Part shown: positions 17,155 through 25,079 of the stretch, one piece after another
Numbering within the stretch: the first letter of the stretch is position 1
How the letters are laid out: each line of letters opens with the position of its first letter
From: Nocardioidaceae bacterium UBA4001
GTDB lineage: Bacteria > Actinomycetota > Actinomycetes > Propionibacteriales > Nocardioidaceae
DNA: 46,287 nt
Direction: 5' to 3'
Assembly (NCBI GenBank): GCA_002384855.1
Contig: DGBP01000073.1
Location: 1 to 46,287, forward strand
The notes under the pieces: generated by a model
Databases searched by the model: none
The model's input: the letters and a program-made list of their open reading frames with translations, nothing else
What the model was told of the DNA's origin: nothing
Made by a program: the position numbers and the translations under genes

Positions 17155-18164
17155 GCAGGGTCCGCGTCGACGTGCTCATCGTGGGGGCCGGTCCGGTGGG
17201 CCTCTTCGGCGCGTACTACGCCGGTGTGCGCGGCCTGCGTACTGCTGTCGTGGACTCGCTGAGCCAGGTCGGCGGACAGGTCACCGCGATGTACCCGGAG
17301 AAGCAGATCTACGACATCGCCGGTTTCCCCGCCGTCTCGGGGCGGGACCTGATCAGAGGGCTGGTCGCACAGGCCGCCCAGCAGAAGCCGGAGTACCTTC
17401 TCGGCCAGGAGGCGCAGCTGCTGGAGCGGGTCCCCCGTGCCGACGCGCCCGACGAGCTCGTGATCCGGACCAGCATCGGCACCGAGGTGCACTGCTCGGC
17501 GGTCGTGATCACCGGCGGGATCGGCACGTTCACACCGCGGCCGCTCCCGGCCGGCGAGGACTTCCTGGGGCGTGGGCTCGACTACTTCGTCCCGAGCGCT
17601 GCGGACTACGCGGGGAAGGACGTCGTGATCGTCGGCGGCGGTGACAGCGCGATCGACTGGGCAATCATGCTCGAGCCGATCGCCTCGCACGTCACGCTCG
17701 TGCATCGGCGCGAGGCCTTCCGCGCGCATGCGGCCAGCGTCGCGAAGGTCCGCGAGACGTCGGTGGAGATCCTCACCAACGCCCAGGTCACCGGGCTCGA
17801 GGGCGGCGACCAGGTGGAGAAGGCGACGATCACGGTCAAGGACCGGGCGCCGCACACCCTCACCTGCCAGCGGGTCGTCGCCGCGCTGGGCTTCACGGCG
17901 AACCTCGGACCCCTGCGGGAGTGGGGCCTCGCCCTTCACGACAACCGGCACCTCGTGGTGGACTCCGCCATGCGCACAAACCTGCCCGGCGTGTACGCCG
18001 CGGGCGACATCACCGACTACGACGGCAAGGTCAGGCTCATCGCCGTCGGGTTCGGCGAGGTGGCCACGGCCGTCAACAACGCAGCGGTGCACATCGACCC
18101 CGGGGCCCAGCTGTTCCCCGGCCACTCGACCGACCAGCCTCACGAGGTCGCCACGCCCACCTGA
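17151..18164 (+). CDS. ferredoxin-NADP+ reductase, thioredoxin-reductase-like
   Basis: 337 residues. FAD motif GAGPVG near 12-17 and NADPH motif GGGDSAIDW, with an FAD-closing segment GVYAAGDITDYDGKVRLIAVGFGEVATA, match the bacterial TrxR-like FNR group. The CxxC redox pair of thioredoxin reductases is absent, which argues for ferredoxin as partner. It lies inside the box operon directly before a ferredoxin gene, so together they probably deliver electrons from NADPH to BoxB in place of BoxA. Confidence 0.9.
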   Translation: MSRVRVDVLIVGAGPVGLFGAYYAGVRGLRTAVVDSLSQVGGQVTAMYPEKQIYDIAGFPAVSGRDLIRGLVAQAAQQKPEYLLGQEAQLLERVPRADAPDELVIRTSIGTEVHCSAVVITGGIGTFTPRPLPAGEDFLGRGLDYFVPSAADYAGKDVVIVGGGDSAIDWAIMLEPIASHVTLVHRREAFRAHAASVAKVRETSVEILTNAQVTGLEGGDQVEKATITVKDRAPHTLTCQRVVAALGFTANLGPLREWGLALHDNRHLVVDSAMRTNLPGVYAAGDITDYDGKVRLIAVGFGEVATAVNNAAVHIDPGAQLFPGHSTDQPHEVATPT

Positions 18165-18193
18165 CTGGCAAACCACCAACCACAGGAGACGTC

Positions 18194-18523
18194 ATGCCCT
18201 ACGTCATCGCAAGTCCGTGTATCGACGTGACGGACAAGTCGTGCACCGAGGAGTGTCCGGTCGACTGCATCTACGAAGGTGACCGCAAGCTCTACATCAA
18301 CCCCAAGGAGTGCATCGACTGCGGTGCCTGTGAGCCGGTCTGTCCGGTCGAGGCGATCAGCCAGGACCGCCGCGTGGCGGAGGAAGACCACGACTTCATC
18401 GAGGACAACCGGCGGTTCTTCACCGAGACGCTTCCCGGTCGCGACGAACCGCTCGGTGCCCCCGGCGGAGCGCACAAGGTCGGTCCCATCGGGGTGGACA
18501 CCCCGATGGTCTCGGAAAGGTGA
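18194..18523 (+). CDS. 7Fe ferredoxin
   Basis: 109 residues from ATG 18194 with AGGAG 5 bases upstream. Cys9, Cys17 and Cys50 fit a [3Fe-4S] cluster; Cys21, Cys40, Cys43 and Cys46 fit a [4Fe-4S] cluster, with PVDCIYEGDR and DCGACEPVCPVEAI as in actinobacterial FdxA proteins. A 40-residue acidic C-terminal tail is usual for this group. It is probably the electron carrier between the reductase encoded just upstream and the di-iron BoxB. Confidence 0.93.
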   Translation: MPYVIASPCIDVTDKSCTEECPVDCIYEGDRKLYINPKECIDCGACEPVCPVEAISQDRRVAEEDHDFIEDNRRFFTETLPGRDEPLGAPGGAHKVGPIGVDTPMVSER

Positions 18524-18532
18524 GGGACCGAC

Positions 18533-19408
18533 GTGCTGGACGACAACATCCTGGTCGACGCGCACGTCCACGTGCCGGTGCTGGACACCCTGAGACCCGC
18601 CTGGCTGGACTGGGCCCGTGACTTCGGCCCCCCAGGGATCCTCGAGGACGTGTGGGACCCCGACGGTGTGCCGCGACCGGACCGGCTCGACGCGCTTTTC
18701 GAGGAGCAGGGCGTCGACGTCGCCCTCCTCTTCTGCGAGTACAGCCCCAAGGCAACCGGCATGCAGGTCTTCGACGACCTCCTGCCGATCGTGCAGCACA
18801 ACCCCCGCCGGTTCCGCCCGGTGGCCAACGTCAACCCGCACCTGCACTTCCCGCTCGCGGAGGAGGTCATGCGCCAGCTGGACCTCGGTGCCGCGGCGCT
18901 CAAGCTGCACCCGGTGCACGGAGGCTTCCGGTGTGACGACCGCGCCCTCTACCCCGCCTACGAGCTGCTCGCCGACCGGGGAGTGCCGCTGGTCGTTCAC
19001 TGCGGGACCAGCAGCTTCCCCGGCGCCATGAACGAGCTCGCGGCCCCCGAGCTCCTGATCCCCGTGGTGCGCGACTTCCCCACCCTGGACGTGGTGCTCG
19101 CCCACGGTGGACGCGGGTGGTGGTACGACGCGGCGGCATTCCTGGCCCTGAGCAACGACAACGTCTGGATCGAGCTTTCCGGGCTGCCGCCCAAGCGGCT
19201 CCCGGAGTACTACGCCAGGTTCGACCTCACCCGCCTCGCCCGGCGGTGGATCTTCGGCACCGACTGGCCCGGGGTTCCCGGGACCGCCCAGAACGCCCGC
19301 GCCGTCGCCGGGCTCGGTCTCCCCGACGAGACCGTCACCGCCGTGCTGGGTGGAAACGCGCTGTCGGTCTACGCCGGTCTCGCGCCGACGTCTCATAGCG
19401 AGAGCTGA
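18533..19408 (+). CDS. amidohydrolase family 2 protein
   Basis: 291 residues beginning at GTG, 9 bases after the ferredoxin stop. It has the TIM-barrel amidohydrolase-2 pattern: HVH at 11-13, KLHPVHGGF, VVHCGT, VLAHGGRGWWYDA and the metal-binding Asp in IFGTDWPG. Relatives include ACMSD-type decarboxylases and lactone hydrolases. In this operon it might hydrolyse a lactone or decarboxylate a side product; the substrate cannot be told from sequence. Confidence 0.85.
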   Translation: MLDDNILVDAHVHVPVLDTLRPAWLDWARDFGPPGILEDVWDPDGVPRPDRLDALFEEQGVDVALLFCEYSPKATGMQVFDDLLPIVQHNPRRFRPVANVNPHLHFPLAEEVMRQLDLGAAALKLHPVHGGFRCDDRALYPAYELLADRGVPLVVHCGTSSFPGAMNELAAPELLIPVVRDFPTLDVVLAHGGRGWWYDAAAFLALSNDNVWIELSGLPPKRLPEYYARFDLTRLARRWIFGTDWPGVPGTAQNARAVAGLGLPDETVTAVLGGNALSVYAGLAPTSHSES

Positions 19409-19413
19409 GCCCG

Positions 19414-19536
19414 ATGCCGGTCCCCACGCTCGACGAACCCGCGTCCCACGCCCTTCTCGACAGCCACGTCCCCCTCGACGCCGCCGGCCATCACCGGAGC
19501 GCATCTCGACGCATCGACCAAGGAGAGCAGCGATGA
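19414..19536 (+). CDS. possible 40-residue leader peptide
   Basis: An ATG at 19414 opens a 40-residue frame whose TGA overlaps the ATG of the next gene as ATGA, the same coupling used elsewhere in this window. No clear ribosome site precedes it and no family is recognised. It may be a small coupled peptide or chance. Confidence 0.22.
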   Translation: MPVPTLDEPASHALLDSHVPLDAAGHHRSASRRIDQGEQR

Positions 19537-20069
19537 CAACTGCCGACGGAATCGGCCGACCAGCCACGGAGCTCAGCGACGAGGAGCTGGAGCAGCAGGG
19601 CAAGCACGCGCATGACACCCGCAACTGGGTGTTTCTGCACGGCACCGCGGAGCAGTTCGCGACGCACACCGCGCGGATGCTCGAGCTGGAGCAGGAGTAC
19701 CTGCGACGCCATCCCAAACGCACCTGGCAGGGGTCCGGCGGCGCACCGGACCCGGAATCCGACATGAAGGTCCTGCGCACTGCGCTGCGCGGAATCATCG
19801 CCCAGCTGGAGGGACTGCTCGAGCCGCGGCCCTCCGGGGACCCCGGTCAGGCGCGGCCTGACGACCCGGCCGTGGCGCTCCTGCGCCGCGTGGCCGAGGC
19901 GCCAGGGGGGAGAATGCACAAGCTCGAGGTGCACCAGGCCGCCCGCGAGGTCGGGCTGGAGCGGGCCCTGCTGGCCAAGCTCTACACCGGGGAGCCCAAG
20001 CTGCTCGTCACCGAGAACGAGGACCGGGTAATCACCGACGAGGGCCGCGCGCGGCTCGCCTCCGCATGA
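19533..20069 (+). CDS. conserved protein, DUF6158-like
   Basis: 178 residues from ATG 19533 with AGGAGAG upstream; the frame continues further upstream but only as a shadow. The N-terminus, ELSDEELEQQGKHAHDTR, then HGTAEQFATHTARMLELEQEYLRRHP, resembles actinobacterial DUF6158 proteins. The C-terminal half (about 105-178) is helical with a winged-helix look, AVALLRRVAEAPGGRMHKLEVHQAARE. I can give no function. One base separates it from the monooxygenase gene. Confidence 0.75.
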   Translation: MTTADGIGRPATELSDEELEQQGKHAHDTRNWVFLHGTAEQFATHTARMLELEQEYLRRHPKRTWQGSGGAPDPESDMKVLRTALRGIIAQLEGLLEPRPSGDPGQARPDDPAVALLRRVAEAPGGRMHKLEVHQAAREVGLERALLAKLYTGEPKLLVTENEDRVITDEGRARLASA

Positions 20070-20070
20070 G

Positions 20071-21675
20071 GTGCGTGTGAGCAGCGGGGGCCGGATCGCC
20101 TGCGTCGGCGCCGGCCCCGGCGGTCTCTTCCTTGCCACGCTGGTGAAGACCGCTGACCCGTCCCGCGAGGTCATCGTCTTCGACCGGAACCGTCCCGACG
20201 ACACCTTCGGTTTCGGTGTCGTCTTCTCCGACGCCACCCTCGCCGGCATCCACGCGGCCGACCCGGTCCTCCGCACTGCCCTGCAGGAGCACGGCGTGCA
20301 CTGGGACGCCATCGAGGTCCGCCTCAAGGGCGAGCGCGTCCGGTGCGCCGGGAACGGGATGGCGGCCATCCGGCGCCAGACGCTGCTCGGTCTGCTCCAG
20401 GACCGCGCCCGGGAGGCAGGGGTGCGGCTGGAGTACGAGACGGAGGTGGACCCGGCTGCCTTCCACCCCGGCGAGTACGACCTCGTCGTCGCCGGCGACG
20501 GGGCCGGCTCCCGGTTCCGGGAGCATCTCGCCGACCAGCTGCAGCCCTCGTTCGAGGTGGCCACCGCGAAGTTCATCTGGTTCGGGACGACGTACCCGTT
20601 CGAGGGGCTCACCTTCATCCACCAGCGCAGTGAGCACGGGGTCTTCGCGGTCCACGGCTACCCGATCGGAGATGGCATCGGCACGTTCATCGTGGAGACC
20701 GACGAGCCCACGTGGAGGGCCGCCGGCCTGGACGAGTTCGACGTCGACCAGCCGCCCGGTCCGAGCGACGAGAAGACCAAGGACTACCTCGAGAAGCTGT
20801 TCGCCGAGCAGATCGACGGACACCCGTTGCTCACGAACAGCTCCCGATGGGCCAACTTCCGGACTCGGCGCGCCGCCCGGTGGTCGCACGGCAACGTGGC
20901 GTTTCTCGGCGACGCGATCCACACCGCCCACTTCTCCGTCGGGTCGGGCACGAAGATGGCGATGGAGGACGCGATCGCACTCTCCTCCGCTCTCGGCCGG
21001 CACCCCGACGACCTGCCCGAGGCGTTGCGGGTCTACGAGGCCCAGGCGCGGCCGTCGGTCGACCGGATTCAGGACTCCGCACGCCCCAGCCTGTCCTGGT
21101 GGGAGCACTTCGGTAGGTACCACGACGCGTTCGAGCCGTGGCAGTTCGGCTACCACTTCCTCACCCGCAGCATCAGTGACCACAAGCTCCGCCGCCGTGA
21201 CCCGGCCTTCGTCGACTCGGCTCACCAGGCCTGGAGAGCGACCCACGGAGCCGAGCCGCTGGAGACCCCCATCGACCTCGGGGACCGGATGGTTCCGAGC
21301 CGGCTGCTGTCCCTGGACGCCGACGTCACCCGTGTCACCGGCACCGATGACGCGGCCGGCGCAGGGGCCGACGGGATCGTGCTGGCGAGCGAGGACCCGG
21401 GCCCGGGGGCCGGCGTCTGGGGGCTGCTGGTCGCGGCCCCCGACGCGGAGGCCGACGTGGGAGCCACAGTCCAAGCCGCAGCCGCCCGCCTCCAGGCGGG
21501 TCCGGCGTTCCTCACCGTCCACGGGGGCAGCGCGTTCACCAGGGTCCTGGTGGCCGAGGAGATGCGCCTGGTCCACCAGACCACCACCATGCTCGTCGAG
21601 CCGGGAGCCGATCGGGACCGCGCCACCACGCTCGTCCTCTCGGGCCGTACCGACCTGGTCGGGGTGCCCGCATGA
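20071..21675 (+). CDS. salicylyl-CoA 5-hydroxylase-like FAD monooxygenase with shortened C-terminus
   Basis: 534 residues from GTG. Residues 1-390 are a flavin monooxygenase: FAD motif GAGPGG at 13-18, DTFGFGVVFSD, and GDAIHTAHFSVGSG with Asp281. This is the domain found in salicylyl-CoA 5-hydroxylases and in the N-half of 2-aminobenzoyl-CoA monooxygenase/reductase. After about 395, where the paralogue at 31483-33855 carries a ~375-residue OYE barrel, only ~135 residues follow, with faint similarity to barrel start (PIDLGDRMVPSRLLS) and end (TLVLSGRTDLVGV). It probably hydroxylates an ortho-substituted benzoyl-CoA. Overlaps the ligase gene by 4 bases. Confidence 0.85.
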   Translation: MRVSSGGRIACVGAGPGGLFLATLVKTADPSREVIVFDRNRPDDTFGFGVVFSDATLAGIHAADPVLRTALQEHGVHWDAIEVRLKGERVRCAGNGMAAIRRQTLLGLLQDRAREAGVRLEYETEVDPAAFHPGEYDLVVAGDGAGSRFREHLADQLQPSFEVATAKFIWFGTTYPFEGLTFIHQRSEHGVFAVHGYPIGDGIGTFIVETDEPTWRAAGLDEFDVDQPPGPSDEKTKDYLEKLFAEQIDGHPLLTNSSRWANFRTRRAARWSHGNVAFLGDAIHTAHFSVGSGTKMAMEDAIALSSALGRHPDDLPEALRVYEAQARPSVDRIQDSARPSLSWWEHFGRYHDAFEPWQFGYHFLTRSISDHKLRRRDPAFVDSAHQAWRATHGAEPLETPIDLGDRMVPSRLLSLDADVTRVTGTDDAAGAGADGIVLASEDPGPGAGVWGLLVAAPDAEADVGATVQAAAARLQAGPAFLTVHGGSAFTRVLVAEEMRLVHQTTTMLVEPGADRDRATTLVLSGRTDLVGVPA

Positions 21676-23372
21676 CCACGAGGAACCCCGTGCCGGAGCC
21701 GGCACCGATCAGCGAGGGCGTCGTCCCCTGGCCGGAAGGGGTCGCCCGGACCTACGCGGAGAAGGGCTACTGGAGACAGCGGTCGCTGGGCGAGCACCTG
21801 TGGCAGGCGGCCGCCCGCCACGCTGATGCCGTGGCGGTCGTGGATGGCGAGGCGCGGCTGACCTACGCCGATCTGACCGCCCGAGCCGATGCGGCAGCCG
21901 GACGCCTGCACGAGCTCGGAGTTCGCAGCGGACACCGGCTGGTGAACCAGCTCCCGAACGGGTGGGAGTTCGTGGTGCTCACGCTCGCGTGTCTGCGGGC
22001 CGGCGTGGTCCCGGTGATGGCGCTGCCCGCCCATCGGCGCAACGAGTTGCAGTACCTCGTCGCGCACGCCCAGGCCACCGCGATCGCGGTCCCGGACTCC
22101 CTGCGCGGGTTCGACCACCAGGCGATGGCCTTCGCGCTCGCCAGGGACACACCCTCCCTCGCGCAGGTCCTGGTCTCCGGTGACTGCGTCGACCGGGATG
22201 CTGTCGACCTGGGCGAGCTGTGCGCCCCACCCGCCGACCCCTCGGCCGCGAGACAGCGGTGCGACGCCATGCCGCCGGCTGCCGAGGACGTGGCGGTCTT
22301 CCTGCTCTCGGGGGGCACCACCGGCCTCCCCAAGCTCATCGCCCGCACCCACAACGACTACGAGTACAACGCGCGCCGAAGCGCCGAGGTGTGTGGCTTC
22401 GACGCGGACACGACGTACCTCGTCTCGCTGCCGGCCGGGCACAACTTCCCGCTCGCCTGCCCGGGCATCCTCGGGACCCTGCTGGCGGGGGGACGGGTCG
22501 TCATGCTCGGCTCTCCGGAGCCTGGCCAGGCCCTGCGCACCATGGAGACCGAGCGGGTGACAGCCACGGCCGTCGTCCCGGCGGTTGCCCAGCGCTGGAT
22601 GGACCACCACCGCGACCACCCGGGAGAGTTCGACCTGTCCTCGCTGCAGGTGCTCCAGGTCGGCGGGGCGAGGCTGGCCGACGAGGTCGCCCGCCAGGTC
22701 GGCCCGGTGCTCGGGTGCCGGTTGCAGCAGGTGTTCGGGATGGCCGAGGGCCTGCTCAACTACACCCGTCTCGACGACCCCGACGAGGTGGTCTGCGGGA
22801 CCCAGGGCCGACCGATGTGCCCCGACGACGAGGTGCTCGTGGTCGACGACCGCGGACTCCCCGTCGAGGACGGTCGACCAGGGTCGCTTCTCACTCGAGG
22901 CCCCTACACCCCCCGCGGCTACTACCGGGCGGAGGAGCAGAACGCCCGAGCGTTCACCCCCGACGGCTGGTACCGCAGCGGCGACATCGTGCGGCGCCGA
23001 GCCGACGGGAACCTCGTCGTCGAGGGCCGCGACAAGGACATGATCAACCGCGGCGGCGAGAAGATCTCCGCTGAGGAGGTCGAGAACTTCGCCTACCTCG
23101 TGCCCGGAGTCCAGCAGGCCGCCGCTGTCGCTATGCCCGACCGTGAGCTCGGCGAACGCGTCTGCCTCTTCGTCGTGCCCCGTCCCGGCAGCTCCGTCGA
23201 CCTCGAGGCGGTTCGCTCGGTCATGGAGGCCGCCGGGGTGGCTCGCTACAAGTGGCCTGAGCGTCTCGAGGTCGTCGACGCGCTGCGCACCACCAAGGTC
23301 GGCAAGATCGACAAGAAGGCCCTCCGTGAGGACATCACGGCGCGGACGACTTCGGAGAGAGGCACCAGATGA
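21672..23372 (+). CDS. aryl acid adenylating ligase, EntE/DhbE/SdgA-like (salicylate?)
   Basis: 566 residues. It follows the 2,3-dihydroxybenzoate/salicylate-AMP ligase family closely: VVPWPEGVARTYAEKGYW, SGGTTGLPKLIARTHNDY, FGMAEGLLNYTRLDD and GKIDKKAL with the catalytic Lys. The specificity pocket has His257-Asn258, and Cys263 where DhbE has Ser240; a Cys there is known from salicylate-activating members. The Val of QQVFGMAEG is kept as in DHB enzymes, so the code is mixed. No aryl carrier protein or siderophore genes are nearby, and the coupling to the monooxygenase points to catabolism. Confidence 0.85.
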   Translation: MTTRNPVPEPAPISEGVVPWPEGVARTYAEKGYWRQRSLGEHLWQAAARHADAVAVVDGEARLTYADLTARADAAAGRLHELGVRSGHRLVNQLPNGWEFVVLTLACLRAGVVPVMALPAHRRNELQYLVAHAQATAIAVPDSLRGFDHQAMAFALARDTPSLAQVLVSGDCVDRDAVDLGELCAPPADPSAARQRCDAMPPAAEDVAVFLLSGGTTGLPKLIARTHNDYEYNARRSAEVCGFDADTTYLVSLPAGHNFPLACPGILGTLLAGGRVVMLGSPEPGQALRTMETERVTATAVVPAVAQRWMDHHRDHPGEFDLSSLQVLQVGGARLADEVARQVGPVLGCRLQQVFGMAEGLLNYTRLDDPDEVVCGTQGRPMCPDDEVLVVDDRGLPVEDGRPGSLLTRGPYTPRGYYRAEEQNARAFTPDGWYRSGDIVRRRADGNLVVEGRDKDMINRGGEKISAEEVENFAYLVPGVQQAAAVAMPDRELGERVCLFVVPRPGSSVDLEAVRSVMEAAGVARYKWPERLEVVDALRTTKVGKIDKKALREDITARTTSERGTR

Positions 23373-24130
23373 GTCAGGACAACGCCACCACCGCGATCGT
23401 GACCGGCGCCGGGCGCGGGATCGGTGCCGCAATCGCGCAGCGGCTCGCAACGGACGGTATGACGGTCGCCTGCGTGGACATCGACGAGAGGTCGGCGGCA
23501 GCAACCGTCACAAGCATCGAGGACGGTGGTGGCACCGCTGCCGCATTCGGGGCCGACATCTCCGACGAGCATGAGGTGGAGGCGTGCGTCGCCCAGGTCG
23601 CCGCCACGCTCGGTCCCCCGACGGTCCTCGTCAACAACGCCGGTGTCCTGCGGGACAACCTGTTGTTCAGGATGTCGCAGGGAGACTGGGACACCGTCAT
23701 GCAGGTGCACCTCCGCGGCACCTTCCTGATGACCCGGGCGGTGCAGGCGCACATGACGAAGGCGAACTACGGCCGGATCGTCAACCTGTCCTCGACCTCC
23801 GCGCTCGGCAACCGCGGGCAGGCGAACTACGCCGCGGCAAAGGCAGGACTGCAAGGGTTCACCAAGACGATCGCGATGGAGCTGGGCAAGTTCGGGGTCA
23901 CCGCGAACGCTGTCGCACCCGGGTTCATCGTCACCGAGATGACCCGGGGCACTGCCGAGCGGATGGGACAGAGCTTCGAGGAGTTCAGCGCCGCCCGGGT
24001 GGCCGGGATCCCGGTGGGTCGCCCCGGAGAGCCCGAGGACGTCGCGGATGCTGTCTCGTTCTTCTGCTCGCCCCGTGCCGGCTTCGTCTCAGGCCAGGTG
24101 CTCTACGTCGCCGGTGGTCCCCGTGGCTGA
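23369..24130 (+). CDS. FabG-like short-chain dehydrogenase
   Basis: 253 residues, overlapping the ligase gene by ATGA. TGAGRGIG near 10-17, NNAGVLRDN, a Ser in LSSTSALG, Y-A-A-A-K catalytic pair and a C-terminal VAGGPRG are all typical of the 3-oxoacyl reductase/3-hydroxyacyl-CoA dehydrogenase group. As last gene of the monooxygenase-ligase set it may act on a ring-cleaved or reduced acyl-CoA. Its 3' end overlaps the convergent GNAT gene by 42 bases. Confidence 0.88.
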   Translation: MSQDNATTAIVTGAGRGIGAAIAQRLATDGMTVACVDIDERSAAATVTSIEDGGGTAAAFGADISDEHEVEACVAQVAATLGPPTVLVNNAGVLRDNLLFRMSQGDWDTVMQVHLRGTFLMTRAVQAHMTKANYGRIVNLSSTSALGNRGQANYAAAKAGLQGFTKTIAMELGKFGVTANAVAPGFIVTEMTRGTAERMGQSFEEFSAARVAGIPVGRPGEPEDVADAVSFFCSPRAGFVSGQVLYVAGGPRG

Positions 24131-24979
24131 GGAAACCTCCGCCCGCTCGTGACGCAGGGTGGCGGTCGGTGAGCTCGCCAGGGAGGCAGACGCGTCGCGC
24201 CACTCCTCGAGCGACCGCGCGACCAGGCGAGCTGGGTGTGTCTTGACGTGCAGGTCTTCGATGCCTGCGCAGTCCTCGTCGTCGGGGAGAAGGCAGGCGA
24301 CCAGGTCGGCCTCCTCGAAGAGACGGCATCGACCAAGGGCGAGGACCGGGCAGACCCGGCCTCGCCGGCCTGGTCCGGTGCACTGCCGCACGTCGAACCC
24401 GGCCTTGCGCAGCGCGGTCGTGCTCGGATGCTCCGCCCGACCCCGTGCCTCGACGAGGACCCGGGTCCGCCCCGTGTCCGGCCCCCATCCGGGCATGTAG
24501 TCGTCACAGGCGATGTCGACGGTGATGTCGCCGCCTTCGGGCGGGCGCACGATGGACACGCCGATGCGCTCGAGCAGGCCGAGCATCGGGGCGTTCTCGG
24601 TCCGTACGACGGCGCGCAGGGAGCTGACGCCGTTGGCGGCAGCGGTGCGACGGAGCCGGGCGAGCAGTGCTGTGCCCACACCTTGGCCCTGGTGGTCGTC
24701 GGCGACGGTCAGGGCGAGCTCGTGCTCGCCCTCCCAGAGGACATAGCGCGCCTCGCCCACCACCCGGTTCCCGACGCAGGCCACGACGGCTCTCCCGTGC
24801 TCGGCGGGCAGGTCGGCCGCCCGCGCCAGGTCGTTTTCGGACAAGTGCGTGGAGAACCGCAGGTTCACGGAGCTGTCCGACAGGGCGCGGTAGAGGCCGA
24901 GGACCGCCGGCGCGTCGGCCGGGGTGGCTTCGCGGACCTCGTATGTCGTCGAGTTGACGGTCGTCATGAACTCACGCAT
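24089..24979 (-). CDS. GNAT acetyltransferase with Cys-containing C-terminal domain
   Basis: Up to 296 residues. Residues about 10-160 form a GNAT domain with HELALTVADDHQGQGVGTALL, the acetyl-CoA loop Q-G-Q-G-V-G-T. The C-terminal ~120 residues hold a separate segment with Cys at CTGPGRRGRVCPVLALGRC, a pattern I have seen only loosely in actinobacterial proteins; its role is unknown. The first ATG (24979) has no ribosome site but sits 7 bases past TAGCCT, so a leaderless mRNA is possible; ATG 24967 has GTGAG upstream. It is about 100 bases after benE on the same strand. Confidence 0.8.
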   Translation of the reverse strand: MREFMTTVNSTTYEVREATPADAPAVLGLYRALSDSSVNLRFSTHLSENDLARAADLPAEHGRAVVACVGNRVVGEARYVLWEGEHELALTVADDHQGQGVGTALLARLRRTAAANGVSSLRAVVRTENAPMLGLLERIGVSIVRPPEGGDITVDIACDDYMPGWGPDTGRTRVLVEARGRAEHPSTTALRKAGFDVRQCTGPGRRGRVCPVLALGRCRLFEEADLVACLLPDDEDCAGIEDLHVKTHPARLVARSLEEWRDASASLASSPTATLRHERAEVSSATGTTGDVEHLA

Positions 24980-25079
24980 GTATCGAGGCTAGACAGGCCG
25001 CTCGATGTGAGCCAGGGACCAAGGTCCCGACCTGGCGGCCGGTCATCGCCGCCCCCGAAGGGTCGGCACCGTGCGGGTG

